NCBI GenBank assembly: GCA_019638475.1
Contig: JAHBTR010000001.1
Span: forward strand, 124,001-188,000
DNA length: 64,000 nt
Direction: 5' to 3'
From: Chitinophagaceae bacterium
Lineage (GTDB): Bacteria; Bacteroidota; Bacteroidia; Chitinophagales; Chitinophagaceae
Part shown: one piece after another, positions 9,257 to 18,029 of the stretch
Layout of the letters: every line of letters begins with the position of its first letter
Position numbering within the stretch: the stretch's first letter is position 1
Made by a program: the position numbers and the translations under genes
Notes under the pieces: model-generated
Seen by the model: the letters and a program-made list of their open reading frames with translations, nothing else
Told to the model about the DNA's origin: nothing
Database searches by the model: none

Positions 9257-11125
9257 CTATAACATATTACCTGCACACAAAATCCACCAACTATAATTGT
9301 TTGCTTCGTGTGCTGCTGATGGTTGAAAATTCCTATTCATCAACTCTTTTTTAACAATACCATTTGTCATTAATTTTTGTTTAGCTTCTTGCATCAAATC
9401 TTTAATAGCATTGTGTTGCATCCATTGTTGTTGTGGAGGTTCATAACCAATTTTATCTTTTCTCCAAACAATTTTTGAAGGAAGTTTATCTATCATTGAT
9501 TGGCGTAAAATATGCTTGGTAAAGCCATTTTGTATTTTATATTTTGCTGGTAGGCTGAAAATAAATTCAACCAATTCGTATTGTAAAAATGGTAATCTCA
9601 CTTCTCTCCCATGAGCCATTGAATTTCTATCGGCATAGCGTAATAAATCTTCTAACCCAAATTGAAAAGTATTGTAATGCAAAATATCATTTAATTGTTT
9701 GACAACTGGTTTTTCTATTATACTTTTATCAAACGATGAGTGAATAAAATCAGCAGCTAAGAAGGGATGATTATTGATTTGTTTTTGAAGTGTAGATGAT
9801 AATTTTTTAGAGGCTAAATTTGGCAAAAAAGCAGCCAAATAATTTTTATAATTCCACTCTACTTGATGATAATTTTTCTTAGTTGCATCTATTTCATTTA
9901 TTAAAGTAGTAAACCGAAATTTTCTTAATAATTCTTGCCAATACCAATGATAGTATTTTGTATAACCTGCAAGCATTTCATCTGCTCCTTGCCCATCTAA
10001 TAAAACTGTAACATTATGTTTTTTAGCTAACTCATAAATTTTGTATTGCACATAAATACTACTGCTCTGAAAAGGCTCTTCTTGATGATAGATTAATTTT
10101 TCAAAATCATCTAAAAAGTCTTGTGCAGTAGGCGTTTTAGTAAAATTTTCTACATTAAATTCATTTTTAACTAATTGAATAAATTTTGTTTCATCTTTTT
10201 CAAAATCTGGGAATACAGCAGAAAAAGTTTTGGGCTGTTGATGATTATTTTTTGTAGAAATTTCATTAATAATTGCTACAATAGATGAACTATCTAAACC
10301 TCCACTTAAACAAGTACCAATAGCAACATCACTTCTTAATCTTCTTTGTACAGATTGTATCAATAATGCATAAAAATGGTCTGCAATTTTTTCTTCATTC
10401 CAAGAAGCATATTTTGAAGTATTTATTTCAGGTTGCCAATATTTATAGACAAATAAATCATTTTTATCTACCTTAAAAATTAAAGCATGTGCTGCTGGTA
10501 ATTTTTTAATATTAGTGTAAAATGTTTCTGATGCATTGGAGGGATTACTTACAAAACCTGCTGATAAATATGCCAACAACAAACGATGATTAATTTGTTT
10601 TTCTATACCTACACTCCACAAGGCTTTCATTTCACTTGCAAAAATAAATTGCTCTTTGTCATGATAATAATACAAAGGCTTTTCGCCAAATCTATCTCTT
10701 GCTATAAATATTTTTCTTTCTTGCTCATTCCAAATGGCAAAAGCAAACATCCCATCTATATATGGCAAACATTTTTCTTGATAACAATCATACAGTGCCA
10801 ATAAAACCTCAGTATCGCTATTGGTAGAAAATGTATATCCTTTCTTTATTAATTCATTTTTTAATTCTATATAATTATAAATTTCTCCATTAAAAACAAT
10901 AGTGTATTGATTATTGTTAAAAGAATAGTGCATTGGTTGAGCTGCATTTTCACTCAAATCAATTACAGATAATCTTCTATGTGCAAAGCCAACAGTTGTA
11001 GAGTTGTTTATCCAAAAGCCTTCTCCATCAATACCTCTATGCTTAATGGCAGTTGCCATCTTATGCAATTTATCTTGCTCAACTAAATGAGCATTGTAAG
11101 AAGCAATTCCTGCAATACCACACAT
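9257..11125 (-). CDS. asnB: Asparagine synthase (glutamine-hydrolysing)
   Basis: Makes asparagine from aspartate, ATP and glutamine. The 622 residues begin MCGIAGI, so Cys2 is the class II amidotransferase nucleophile after removal of Met1. The glutaminase half runs to about residue 190 and includes HRRLSVIDLS and FNGEIYNY. The synthetase half has the pyrophosphate loop SGGLDSSS near 271-278 and VLLDGQGADEMLAGY near 375-390. Bacteroidota carry several AsnB paralogues, some in surface polysaccharide loci. This one stands next to mgtE, not in a sugar cluster, so free asparagine synthesis is the simplest reading. Confidence 0.92.
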   Translation of the reverse strand: MCGIAGIASYNAHLVEQDKLHKMATAIKHRGIDGEGFWINNSTTVGFAHRRLSVIDLSENAAQPMHYSFNNNQYTIVFNGEIYNYIELKNELIKKGYTFSTNSDTEVLLALYDCYQEKCLPYIDGMFAFAIWNEQERKIFIARDRFGEKPLYYYHDKEQFIFASEMKALWSVGIEKQINHRLLLAYLSAGFVSNPSNASETFYTNIKKLPAAHALIFKVDKNDLFVYKYWQPEINTSKYASWNEEKIADHFYALLIQSVQRRLRSDVAIGTCLSGGLDSSSIVAIINEISTKNNHQQPKTFSAVFPDFEKDETKFIQLVKNEFNVENFTKTPTAQDFLDDFEKLIYHQEEPFQSSSIYVQYKIYELAKKHNVTVLLDGQGADEMLAGYTKYYHWYWQELLRKFRFTTLINEIDATKKNYHQVEWNYKNYLAAFLPNLASKKLSSTLQKQINNHPFLAADFIHSSFDKSIIEKPVVKQLNDILHYNTFQFGLEDLLRYADRNSMAHGREVRLPFLQYELVEFIFSLPAKYKIQNGFTKHILRQSMIDKLPSKIVWRKDKIGYEPPQQQWMQHNAIKDLMQEAKQKLMTNGIVKKELMNRNFQPSAAHEANNYSWWILCAGNML

Positions 11126-11166
11126 GAAAATTTTTTTAGTATTTATAAAATTTCAGCAAAAAATTA

Positions 11167-12558
11167 TTAAAGAATTAATCCTTGTAAAAACAAATAAGCA
11201 AAACCAAAATAAATAATTAGTCCAGTAACATCAACTAATGTTGCAACAAATGGTGCTGATGAAACTGCAGGGTCTGCTCCTAATCTTTTTAAAACAATGG
11301 GTAACATACTACCATTTAAAGTGCCCCATAATACTACACCAAGTAAGCTAAAACCCACAGCAAAACCAATTAAAATATAATGAACCCCATAAATATCAGG
11401 AAAAATAGAATGCCACACCATAATTCTTAAAAAACCAATTATTCCTAAAACTGCTCCTAATAATAAACCACTAATAATTTCTCTACGCATTACACGCCAC
11501 CAATCTTTGATAGTTATTTCACCAACAGCCATTGCTTGTATAATTAATGTAGATGCTTGTGAACCACTATTACCACCACTACTAATAATTAAAGGAATAA
11601 ATGTGGCTAAGAAAACTGCTTTTGCAATTTCTTCTTCAAAATAAACCATAACAGAAGCAGTTAATAACTCTCCCAAAAACAATACAGTAAGCCATAAAAT
11701 TCTTTTTCTAAAAAGTTTTAAAATAGGAATATCTAAATAAGGCTCATCAAAGGCTTCTGTACCACCCATTTTTTGCATGTCTTCACTAAACTCTTCATTG
11801 GCTACCCACAAAATATCGTCAATAGTTACTATGCCTAAAAGTTTGTTATTATCATCTAAAACAGGCAAGGCAACTCTATTGTTCATTTTAAATATTTGGC
11901 TGGCATATTCTTGGTCATCATTCACATGCAATGCAACAATTCTTCTATCAATCAATTCTTCAACCTTTTTATCTGGCGAAGCCAAAATAATATCACGTAT
12001 TCTTATATCATCTACAAATTCGCCTTGTTCGTCTATAACATAAATTACATCAATCGTTTCACTATTCTTACCAAATTTTCTTATTGTATTTAAAACTTCT
12101 GTTACAGTATTGTAAGCATATACATACACATAATCTGGTGTCATTAAACGCCCTACACTATCTTCAGGATAACCTAATAAAGAAAGGGTTATTTTTCTTT
12201 CTTCTACATCTAATAATTTTATTAAATCTCTTATAGCAGTTTTGGGCAATTCTTCTAAAAAATCTGTTCTATCATCGGCAGGAAGTTCATTTAATAATTC
12301 AGCAGTTTTATTGCTCGGCAATTCTTTAATGATTTGTTTTTGAGTAGTTACATCCAATATCTTAAAAACCCTTGCTGCTCTTTTAACAGACATGCTTGAA
12401 AGAATAGTAGCTTCTTCTGATGGGTTATCATTAACCAAATCAGCAACATCGCTAATATTTTGATTATCTAAAAAATCTTTAATAGCAACTTTGTCTTGCG
12501 TAGATGCAAGATGCATGTATTGCTCTTGTAAATCTTTTAATTCTATTTCCATGCTCAT
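11167..12558 (-). CDS. mgtE: Magnesium transporter MgtE
   Basis: A 463-residue Mg2+ channel of the inner membrane. The order of parts is the usual one: an N-terminal superhelical MgtE domain (about residues 30-130, with ELPADDRTDFLEELP), two CBS domains (about 135-255, with VGRLMTPDYV and RVALPVLDDNNKLLGIVTIDDI), a linker helix, and five transmembrane segments from about 285 to the end. ISSGGNSGSQASTL near residue 335 is the conserved pore stretch. N domain and CBS pair gate the channel by sensing cytosolic Mg2+. It lies 41 bases upstream of asnB on the same strand, so co-transcription is possible. Confidence 0.95.
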   Translation of the reverse strand: MSMEIELKDLQEQYMHLASTQDKVAIKDFLDNQNISDVADLVNDNPSEEATILSSMSVKRAARVFKILDVTTQKQIIKELPSNKTAELLNELPADDRTDFLEELPKTAIRDLIKLLDVEERKITLSLLGYPEDSVGRLMTPDYVYVYAYNTVTEVLNTIRKFGKNSETIDVIYVIDEQGEFVDDIRIRDIILASPDKKVEELIDRRIVALHVNDDQEYASQIFKMNNRVALPVLDDNNKLLGIVTIDDILWVANEEFSEDMQKMGGTEAFDEPYLDIPILKLFRKRILWLTVLFLGELLTASVMVYFEEEIAKAVFLATFIPLIISSGGNSGSQASTLIIQAMAVGEITIKDWWRVMRREIISGLLLGAVLGIIGFLRIMVWHSIFPDIYGVHYILIGFAVGFSLLGVVLWGTLNGSMLPIVLKRLGADPAVSSAPFVATLVDVTGLIIYFGFAYLFLQGLIL

Positions 12559-12622
12559 GGGTGCAATTTACAATGTTGTTATATTTTTTTTCATATTACT
12601 TTCGTTATAATTTAAAATTAAT

Positions 12623-13006
12623 ATGATTTTACCTATTTTATTTATAGCAGAAAGTCTGCATAAAGGTAAAGGTGTTTTTACAGCAGAACCTATTCCATCT
12701 AATACTACAATAGAAATTTCGCCTGTATTTATTTTAAGTAGTCAGGAAAGAGAAATTGTTGAGCAAACAAAATTATACAACTATATTTTTGAATGGGGAG
12801 CAGATGAAAAACAAGGTGCTTTAGGTATGGGATATATCTCTATATACAACCATAATTATTTGGCAAATTGTACTTATGATATGGATTATGATAATGAAAC
12901 AATAAGCATTAAAACAGTAAGAAACATTGATGCTGGAGAAGAGCTTTTTATCAACTATAATGCTATCTACAATGATACAACTCCTATTTGGTTTGATGCT
13001 ATATAA
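12623..13006 (+). CDS. Small SET-domain protein
   Basis: A 127-residue protein made of little more than a SET domain, the fold of protein-lysine methyltransferases. Visible SET features are the opening HKGKGVFTAEPIP near residues 13-25, IYNHNYLANC near 75-84 (in the place of the NHSxxPN S-adenosylmethionine site) and the closing GEELFINYNA near 108-117. There is no pre- or post-SET region and no signal peptide. The central GADEKQGALGMG loop resembles other short bacterial SET proteins. Substrate is unknown. It reads away from mgtE; a TTACTTTCG sequence before it is a weak promoter candidate. Confidence 0.8.
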   Translation: MILPILFIAESLHKGKGVFTAEPIPSNTTIEISPVFILSSQEREIVEQTKLYNYIFEWGADEKQGALGMGYISIYNHNYLANCTYDMDYDNETISIKTVRNIDAGEELFINYNAIYNDTTPIWFDAI

Positions 13007-13064
13007 TTTCATAGTAAGGGAAAGAAAATAATGAAATTATTACTTAATTAATTTTTCCACAACC

Positions 13065-13072
13065 TATATTTG
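13065..13072 (+). promoter_or_regulatory. tRNA-Pro -7 promoter element
   Basis: TATATTTG matches the TA-N2-TTTG consensus 26 bases before the mature tRNA start, leaving room for a short 5' leader. Confidence 0.55.
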
Positions 13073-13098
13073 CAGCTATTAAAAAATAGGCATCAATT

Positions 13099-13172
13099 CG
13101 GGTGGTGGCGCAGTCCGGTAGCGTACTTGTATGGGGTGCAAGGGGTCGCTGGTTCGAATCCAGTCCACCCGA
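13099..13172 (+). tRNA. tRNA-Pro (anticodon GGG)
   Basis: All four arms fold by eye in 74 bases. The acceptor CGGGTGG pairs perfectly with CCACCCG and has discriminator A. The D arm is GCGC/GCGT. The anticodon stem is CTTGT/GCAAG around loop ATGGGGT, giving U33 and anticodon GGG, which reads CCC and CCU. The T arm is GCTGG/CCAGT around TTCGAAT. CCA is not encoded. A terminator hairpin follows six bases later. Confidence 0.95.
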
Positions 13173-13177
13173 CAAAA

Positions 13178-13205
13178 AGTTATCTTATAAACAGATAACT
13201 TTTTT
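13178..13205 (+). terminator. tRNA-Pro terminator
   Basis: AGTTATCT (13178-13185) pairs with AGATAACT (13193-13200) over a 7-base loop, with A residues before and TTTTTATTTT after. It ends the tRNA transcript before the dihydroorotase-like gene. Confidence 0.85.
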
Positions 13206-13275
13206 ATTTTGCCAAATAAGTACTATAAAAGAAATTTTAAAACTATATTGCACAAAATTTTCAGCAGCCATCTAT

Positions 13276-14538
13276 ATGAAAATTCTTCTAAAAAAAGTAT
13301 TAATAGCCAACTCTGCAAGTGTTTTTAATAATACAATAAAAGATATTCTTATAGTAAATGGTATTATTCAATCCATTCAAGATAATATAATAGCAGAAGC
13401 AGATACTGTTATAGAAGAAAAAGATATCATCGTTTCTTCTGGTTGGGTAGATTGTTTTGCTCATTTCTGCGACCCTGGATTTGAATATAGAGAAACTGTA
13501 GAATCTGGTAGTAAAGCTGCTATGGCAGGTGGTTTTACCCAAGTATTTGTTTTGCCTAACACTTTGCCTATTATTCAAAATAAATCGCAGGTAGAATATA
13601 TTGTACAAAAATCTAAACAATTACCTATTACTATATTTCCTTTAGGAGCACTTACCAAAAATGCAGAAGGAAAAGAATTAGCAGAAATGTATGATATGTA
13701 TCAAAGTCGTGCTATTGCATTTAGTGATGGATTAAATCCTGTACAAACACCTGGTTTATTTTTAAAAGCATTGCAATACACTAAAGCATTTAATGGTACT
13801 ATTATTCAAATGCCTATTGATAAATCAATAAGTGCAAATGGTTTGATAAATGAAGGAATTATTTCTACACAATTAGGATTACCAGGGTTACCAACTATTG
13901 CAGAAGAAATAATGATTAAAAGAGATATTGATTTGCTAAGATATACTGAAAGTAAATTGCATATAACAGGCATTAGTACTGCCAAAAGTATAGCTTTAAT
14001 TAAAGCAGCCAAAGCAGAAGGTTTGCAAATTAGTTGTAGTGTTACACCTTATCATTTATTTTTTAATGATGAAGATGTACAACAGTATGATACCAATTTA
14101 AAACTAAATCCTCCGTTAAGAACTAAAGCAGATATGCTATCATTACAACAAGCTGTAATAAATGGTGATATAGATTGTATAGCTACTCATCATTTACCTC
14201 AAAATAATGATGAAAAAATTTGTGAGTTTGAATATGCTGCAAACGGAATGATTGGTTTACAAACTGCTTTTGCTGCTATAAATCATGCAATACCACAGCT
14301 AAGCAATGATGCCATAGCTGCACTTTTCAGTCATAATGCTACTACTATTTTTGGGTTAGAAAAAAATAATATAGAAGAAGGAACAAAAGCTAACTTAACT
14401 TTATTTAGCAGAACAGAAAAAACTATTTTGAATAAAGAAAATAATAAAAGTAAATCTTATAACACACCATTTGCTGATAAAGAACTTAATGGAAAAGTAA
14501 TAGGTGTAATAACAAAAAATAATTTATACATTAACTAA
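13276..14538 (+). CDS. Dihydroorotase-like protein lacking catalytic residues
   Basis: A 420-residue member of the dihydroorotase/amidohydrolase family. The frame is open further upstream into the tRNA; I chose the ATG at 13276 because the protein then begins MKILLKKVLIANSASV, as in homologues. Active dihydroorotases carry DxHxH where the first barrel strand ends; here the stretch is SSGWVDCFAHFCDPGFE, with the first His replaced by Phe. The usual catalytic Asp in ATDHAPH is also changed, to IATHHLPQ. Family members in Bacteroidota often lack these metal ligands, so this is probably a non-catalytic PyrC homologue, perhaps a structural partner of aspartate transcarbamoylase. It leads a run with the DUF4199 and glycosyltransferase genes. 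Confidence 0.75.
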   Translation: MKILLKKVLIANSASVFNNTIKDILIVNGIIQSIQDNIIAEADTVIEEKDIIVSSGWVDCFAHFCDPGFEYRETVESGSKAAMAGGFTQVFVLPNTLPIIQNKSQVEYIVQKSKQLPITIFPLGALTKNAEGKELAEMYDMYQSRAIAFSDGLNPVQTPGLFLKALQYTKAFNGTIIQMPIDKSISANGLINEGIISTQLGLPGLPTIAEEIMIKRDIDLLRYTESKLHITGISTAKSIALIKAAKAEGLQISCSVTPYHLFFNDEDVQQYDTNLKLNPPLRTKADMLSLQQAVINGDIDCIATHHLPQNNDEKICEFEYAANGMIGLQTAFAAINHAIPQLSNDAIAALFSHNATTIFGLEKNNIEEGTKANLTLFSRTEKTILNKENNKSKSYNTPFADKELNGKVIGVITKNNLYIN

Positions 14539-14549
14539 AACAAACAATT

Positions 14550-15068
14550 ATGGAAACAAAACCAATTTCTCCAGCCGTAAAAGGATTATTAATTTCATTG
14601 CTACTAATAGTTTTTGGCTTAATAACTTATTTTATTGGATTTGGACAAGATAAAAGTTTACAACTTTTGCAATATGTTATTTTGGGTGGTGGTATTATTT
14701 GGAGTTGTATAGAGTATGCCAAAAAATTAAATGGTAATGTAACATTTGGAAACACATTTGCCCATGGATTTAAAGTAACAGCAGCCATAACAGGAATTAT
14801 GGCACTCTATACTTTTATAGCTTTAAAATTTATTATGCCCGAAATGTCAGATTTAGCAGTAGAGCAAGCAAGAAAAAGCATGATGGAAAATAAACAATTA
14901 ACTGCCGAACAAGTTGAACAAGCTATTACCATGACTAAGAAATTCTTTGTTCCATTTGCACTGGCAGGTGTTATAGTTGCTTTCTTAATTATTGGCACTA
15001 TTTTCTCATTAATTGGTGCTGCTGTTGCAAAGAAAAGCGCAAATTACAACCCAATACAGAATCAGTAA
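14550..15068 (+). CDS. DUF4199 membrane protein
   Basis: A 172-residue inner-membrane protein with four predicted hydrophobic segments (about residues 10-30, 40-58, 75-95 and 132-160). The pattern GGGIIWSCIEYAKKLNGNVTFGNTFAHGFK is typical of the DUF4199 family of Bacteroidota, whose function is unknown. It begins 11 bases after the dihydroorotase-like gene and is followed after 7 bases by the glycosyltransferase, so the three are very likely one operon. In this phylum DUF4199 genes often sit directly before a GT2 gene of this type, which hints at a joint envelope role; that is inference. Confidence 0.85.
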   Translation: METKPISPAVKGLLISLLLIVFGLITYFIGFGQDKSLQLLQYVILGGGIIWSCIEYAKKLNGNVTFGNTFAHGFKVTAAITGIMALYTFIALKFIMPEMSDLAVEQARKSMMENKQLTAEQVEQAITMTKKFFVPFALAGVIVAFLIIGTIFSLIGAAVAKKSANYNPIQNQ

Positions 15069-15075
15069 TTTCAAT

Positions 15076-16014
15076 ATGGATATATCAATAGTAATACCAT
15101 TATACAACGAAGAAGAATCACTAACAGAATTAAGTGAATGGATAACCAATGTAGTTACCAGCAATCATTACAGCTATGAAATTATTTTTGTAGATGATGG
15201 TAGTACTGACAATAGTTGGCAAGTAATAGAAAAACTTCATGCAAATAATGCAAACTTAAAAGGCATTAAATTTCAAAGAAACTATGGTAAAAGTGCTGCA
15301 TTAAATGAAGGCTTTAGAGCAGCCAAAGGCAATGTAGTAATAACAATGGATGCAGATTTGCAAGACAGCCCAGACGAAATTCCTGCTTTATTTAACATGA
15401 TACATGAAAGTAATTTTGATATAGTTAGTGGCTGGAAGAAAAAGCGTCATGATAATACTTTCACTAAAAATATTCCTTCAAAAATTTTCAATGCTGCTGC
15501 ACGTTGGAGCAGTGGTATAAAACTGCATGATTTTAATTGTGGATTGAAAGCCTATAAAAACAAAGTAGTAAAAAGTATAGAAGTGTATGGCGAAATGCAC
15601 AGATATATTCCTGTAATAGCTAAATGGGCAGGGTTTAGAAAAATTGGTGAAAAAGTAGTAGAACACAGAGCCAGAAAATATGGCAAAACAAAATTTGGTT
15701 TAGAAAGATTTATCAATGGATTTTTAGATTTAGCTACCATTAGTTTTGTAAGCAGATTTGCCAAAAAACCAATGCACTTTTTTGGATTGTATGGAACACT
15801 ATTTTTTTTATGTGGTTTTTTAATGAGTATTTATTTAATCATTGCAAAATTTACTATTGCAAACTTTGCCTTAACCAATAGACCTGCTTTTTATATAGCC
15901 CTTGTAGTAATGATTATTGGTATGCAACTTTTTCTTACAGGCTTTATAGCTGAAATGGTTAGTAGAAATGCACCTGAAAGAAATAGTTATTTAATTGAAA
16001 ATAGAATTGAGTGA
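15076..16014 (+). CDS. GT2 glycosyltransferase, polyprenyl-phosphate type
   Basis: A 312-residue membrane-anchored family 2 glycosyltransferase of the DPM1/ArnC/GtrB kind, which moves a sugar from a nucleotide donor to a polyprenyl phosphate on the cytosolic face. The ATG at 15076 starts MDISIVIPLYNEE, the exact family N-terminus; longer starts would run back into DUF4199. Motifs are IFVDDGSTDNSW near 37-48, QRNYGKSAALNEGF near 68-81 and the DxD stretch MDADLQDSPDE near 93-103. Two transmembrane helices follow at about 235-260 and 275-300. Sugar and acceptor cannot be told from sequence. Confidence 0.9.
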   Translation: MDISIVIPLYNEEESLTELSEWITNVVTSNHYSYEIIFVDDGSTDNSWQVIEKLHANNANLKGIKFQRNYGKSAALNEGFRAAKGNVVITMDADLQDSPDEIPALFNMIHESNFDIVSGWKKKRHDNTFTKNIPSKIFNAAARWSSGIKLHDFNCGLKAYKNKVVKSIEVYGEMHRYIPVIAKWAGFRKIGEKVVEHRARKYGKTKFGLERFINGFLDLATISFVSRFAKKPMHFFGLYGTLFFLCGFLMSIYLIIAKFTIANFALTNRPAFYIALVVMIIGMQLFLTGFIAEMVSRNAPERNSYLIENRIE

Positions 16015-16035
16015 TTAAACTTTAAATAAAGTAAA

Positions 16036-16844
16036 ATGAAATTTTTATCTTTTGTTATTGCGATTACACTTTCTGTATTTTGTTTTTCTTAAGATACAAG
16101 AGAAATTGTACTTTCTAAAGGACAGAAATTTCAAATAAATCTTGAAATTCAATATAGGATACTAATGACACCAAACAACCAGAAATACACTAAAGAAATT
16201 AATGTTAATTATTCTCTATTATATGAATTAACAGTTGAAAATAATACGGATAATATTTTTACTCTTTCCAATGTGCTTATTAAAGCAAAAGCAAGTATGA
16301 TATATGATAATGAAGAAATAATATATAATTCAGAAAAGCCTAACCCAACTAATCAACTTACTAAACGTTTCGATGAGCTACTGAATGAGCCTTTTTATTA
16401 TACATTTCAAAATGGCTGTTGCATTAAAAGAAAAAATGACCATATAAGAAAAAAGTATCTTTCATATCTTACAGGTAGTCCTGACTTGGAAATGTTCAAT
16501 GAATTTGTAGAATCTTTGTTTATAGCATTACCAAATGATTTAAAATTAAAAACTGTGTTCAATTCTAATACTACTATTATTCCATCAGATAGTGATAATG
16601 CTTATATACAATTTAAAACTGAATCTATTAAAGGAGTCTTGTTACATTATCTTTGAAAGTAATTGAAGAAAATAATACTATACCAAGTAATTTTAAAGGA
16701 AAAGCAATAGTTGATATAAATTCAGGATTAATCAAAAAAATGAATTGCAAAACTTCTCAAAAAGAAACTTTTTCTCAAGAAGGTTCTAAATTTTTCGTTG
16801 AAATGTATATGAAATTAAATTGGACAGCCGAAGAAATAAAATAG
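16036..16844 (+). pseudogene. Broken DUF6263-like secreted protein, paralogue of the next gene
   Basis: The reading frame starts with a signal peptide (MKFLSFVIAITLSVFCFS) and is cut by TAA at 16090-16092, exactly where the intact neighbour has the Gln of its ..AQ cleavage site; CAA to TAA would explain it. The frame then stays open to 16656 and shifts by one base near 16640, after which it continues to 16844. Similarity to the next gene is clear: SEKPNPTNQLTKRFDELLNEP here against SEKPNATSELSKKLDESLNEP there, and VDINSGLIKKMNCKT against VNINSGVIQTLKSKT. It is a decayed tandem duplicate of the neighbour. A sequencing error could account for the frameshift but not easily for the stop as well. 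Confidence 0.85.
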
Positions 16845-16904
16845 TAACCTTTAAATGCTTATTTTGCAGCCAACTTTTTTATAAAACAAAAAATAATAAC
16901 AATC

Positions 16905-17723
16905 ATGAAAAAAATTACACTAATTGTTGCTGCTTTATTTACAACAACTTTTGGTTTTGCACAAACCAATGGTAAAATAAAGCTTGAAAAAGGTAAAAAA
17001 TTAATGATGGAAAGTGAAGTTGTAACTTCTACTTTAATAAGTATGATGGGACAATCCATTGAAAATAAAACAAATACAAATTCCACCAATAAAATTGTAG
17101 TTGAAGATGTAATTGGCGATACCTATAAAATAACCAATACACCTGTAAAGATAAAAATGACTGTTGAGGCAATGGGCGAAACAATGGAATATGATTCTGA
17201 AAAACCAAATGCAACCAGCGAGCTTTCTAAAAAATTAGATGAAAGCTTAAATGAACCACAAACAATGATGATAGATAATCAAGGTAAAAAGATTTCAAGT
17301 AAAGAGGATAATGCAAAAAAAGGTACAGAAGATGGTGAAGAAGAAGTTGATATTAGACATGCATTTATTCCAATACCTGAGAATATTAAAGTTGGAGACA
17401 AATTTGAAGCAAGTGATATTGATAAAGATTCAAATACATCAAGCTCTATAAAATACACAGTTAGAAGTATTGATGGTGATATAGCAAGATTAACTTTTAC
17501 TGGAAAAATTAAATCTGAAGGAGTTACTGAAAGACAAGGTATGGAAGTTCATACAAATACAAGTGGTAATATTAATGGTGAATGTACTGTAAATATTAAT
17601 TCAGGCGTTATTCAAACTCTAAAAAGCAAAACTAGAATGAGAGGGAATGTAAGTGTAATGGAGCAAGAAATGCCCATTGAAATAGAAATCACTAATAAAA
17701 TAAGTATTAAAGAAGCTGAATAA
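16905..17723 (+). CDS. DUF6263-family secreted protein
   Basis: A 272-residue exported protein with signal peptide MKKITLIVAALFTTTFGFAQ. The mature part is lysine-rich and beta-strand rich, with KIKLEKGKKLMMESEVVTS near 25-43 and an EYDSEKPNATSELSKKLDE block near 98-116. A central IRHAFIPIPENIKVGDKFEASD and a closing VNINSGVIQTLKSKTRMRGN follow; this pattern matches DUF6263, a Bacteroidota family of unknown function. A decayed paralogue lies just upstream, so the pair arose by tandem duplication. A hairpin terminator follows 40 bases after the stop. Confidence 0.75.
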   Translation: MKKITLIVAALFTTTFGFAQTNGKIKLEKGKKLMMESEVVTSTLISMMGQSIENKTNTNSTNKIVVEDVIGDTYKITNTPVKIKMTVEAMGETMEYDSEKPNATSELSKKLDESLNEPQTMMIDNQGKKISSKEDNAKKGTEDGEEEVDIRHAFIPIPENIKVGDKFEASDIDKDSNTSSSIKYTVRSIDGDIARLTFTGKIKSEGVTERQGMEVHTNTSGNINGECTVNINSGVIQTLKSKTRMRGNVSVMEQEMPIEIEITNKISIKEAE

Positions 17724-17762
17724 AAAATGAAATTTCATTAAATAAATTTTCGCAAAAAAAAG

Positions 17763-17787
17763 AGAGATAGTTTTAAAAATTATCTCT
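17763..17787 (+). terminator. Hairpin after the DUF6263 gene
   Basis: AGAGATA (17763-17769) pairs with TATCTCT (17781-17787) around an AT-rich loop, preceded by an A8 run. It lacks a T tract on the plus strand, so it is only a probable terminator. Confidence 0.5.
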
Positions 17788-17788
17788 G

Positions 17789-17996
17789 AACTTGTTTAGA
17801 CTTTTATCAATTTAATATACACGAAGCTAAAAAAAGTGAAAGTTATCAGGTTTTGTCATGTTGAGCTTGTCAAAACCGATTAATTGAAGCATATTTTTTA
17901 AACCTCGCCTTCTACACATTTCGACAGGCTCAATGTGACAAGGCTGACAGCGTTTTTTATTCACAATTCGTAAAAAATTAAACGTCTAAACAAGTT
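17789..17996. repeat. Nested palindromic element, MITE-like
   Basis: The gene-free stretch 17724-18029 is filled by this 208-base element. Its ends are perfect 13-bp inverted repeats, AACTTGTTTAGAC at 17789-17801 and GTCTAAACAAGTT at 17984-17996. Inside lies a second imperfect pair, TTGTCATGTTGAGCTTGTC at 17853-17871 and GACAGGCTCAATGTGACAA at 17923-17941 (16 of 19 pair). It has no coding capacity. The inner motif resembles a repeat I recall as widespread in Bacteroidota genomes, but copy number in this genome cannot be judged from one window. Confidence 0.8.
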
Positions 17997-18029
17997 CTCT
18001 CTTTTTTTATAAGCTATAACAAACTTATG

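Noticed and set aside
13102..13275. N-terminal extension of the dihydroorotase-like gene
   Set aside because: The extra 58 codons read through the tRNA-Pro gene and its terminator; the family N-terminus begins at 13276.
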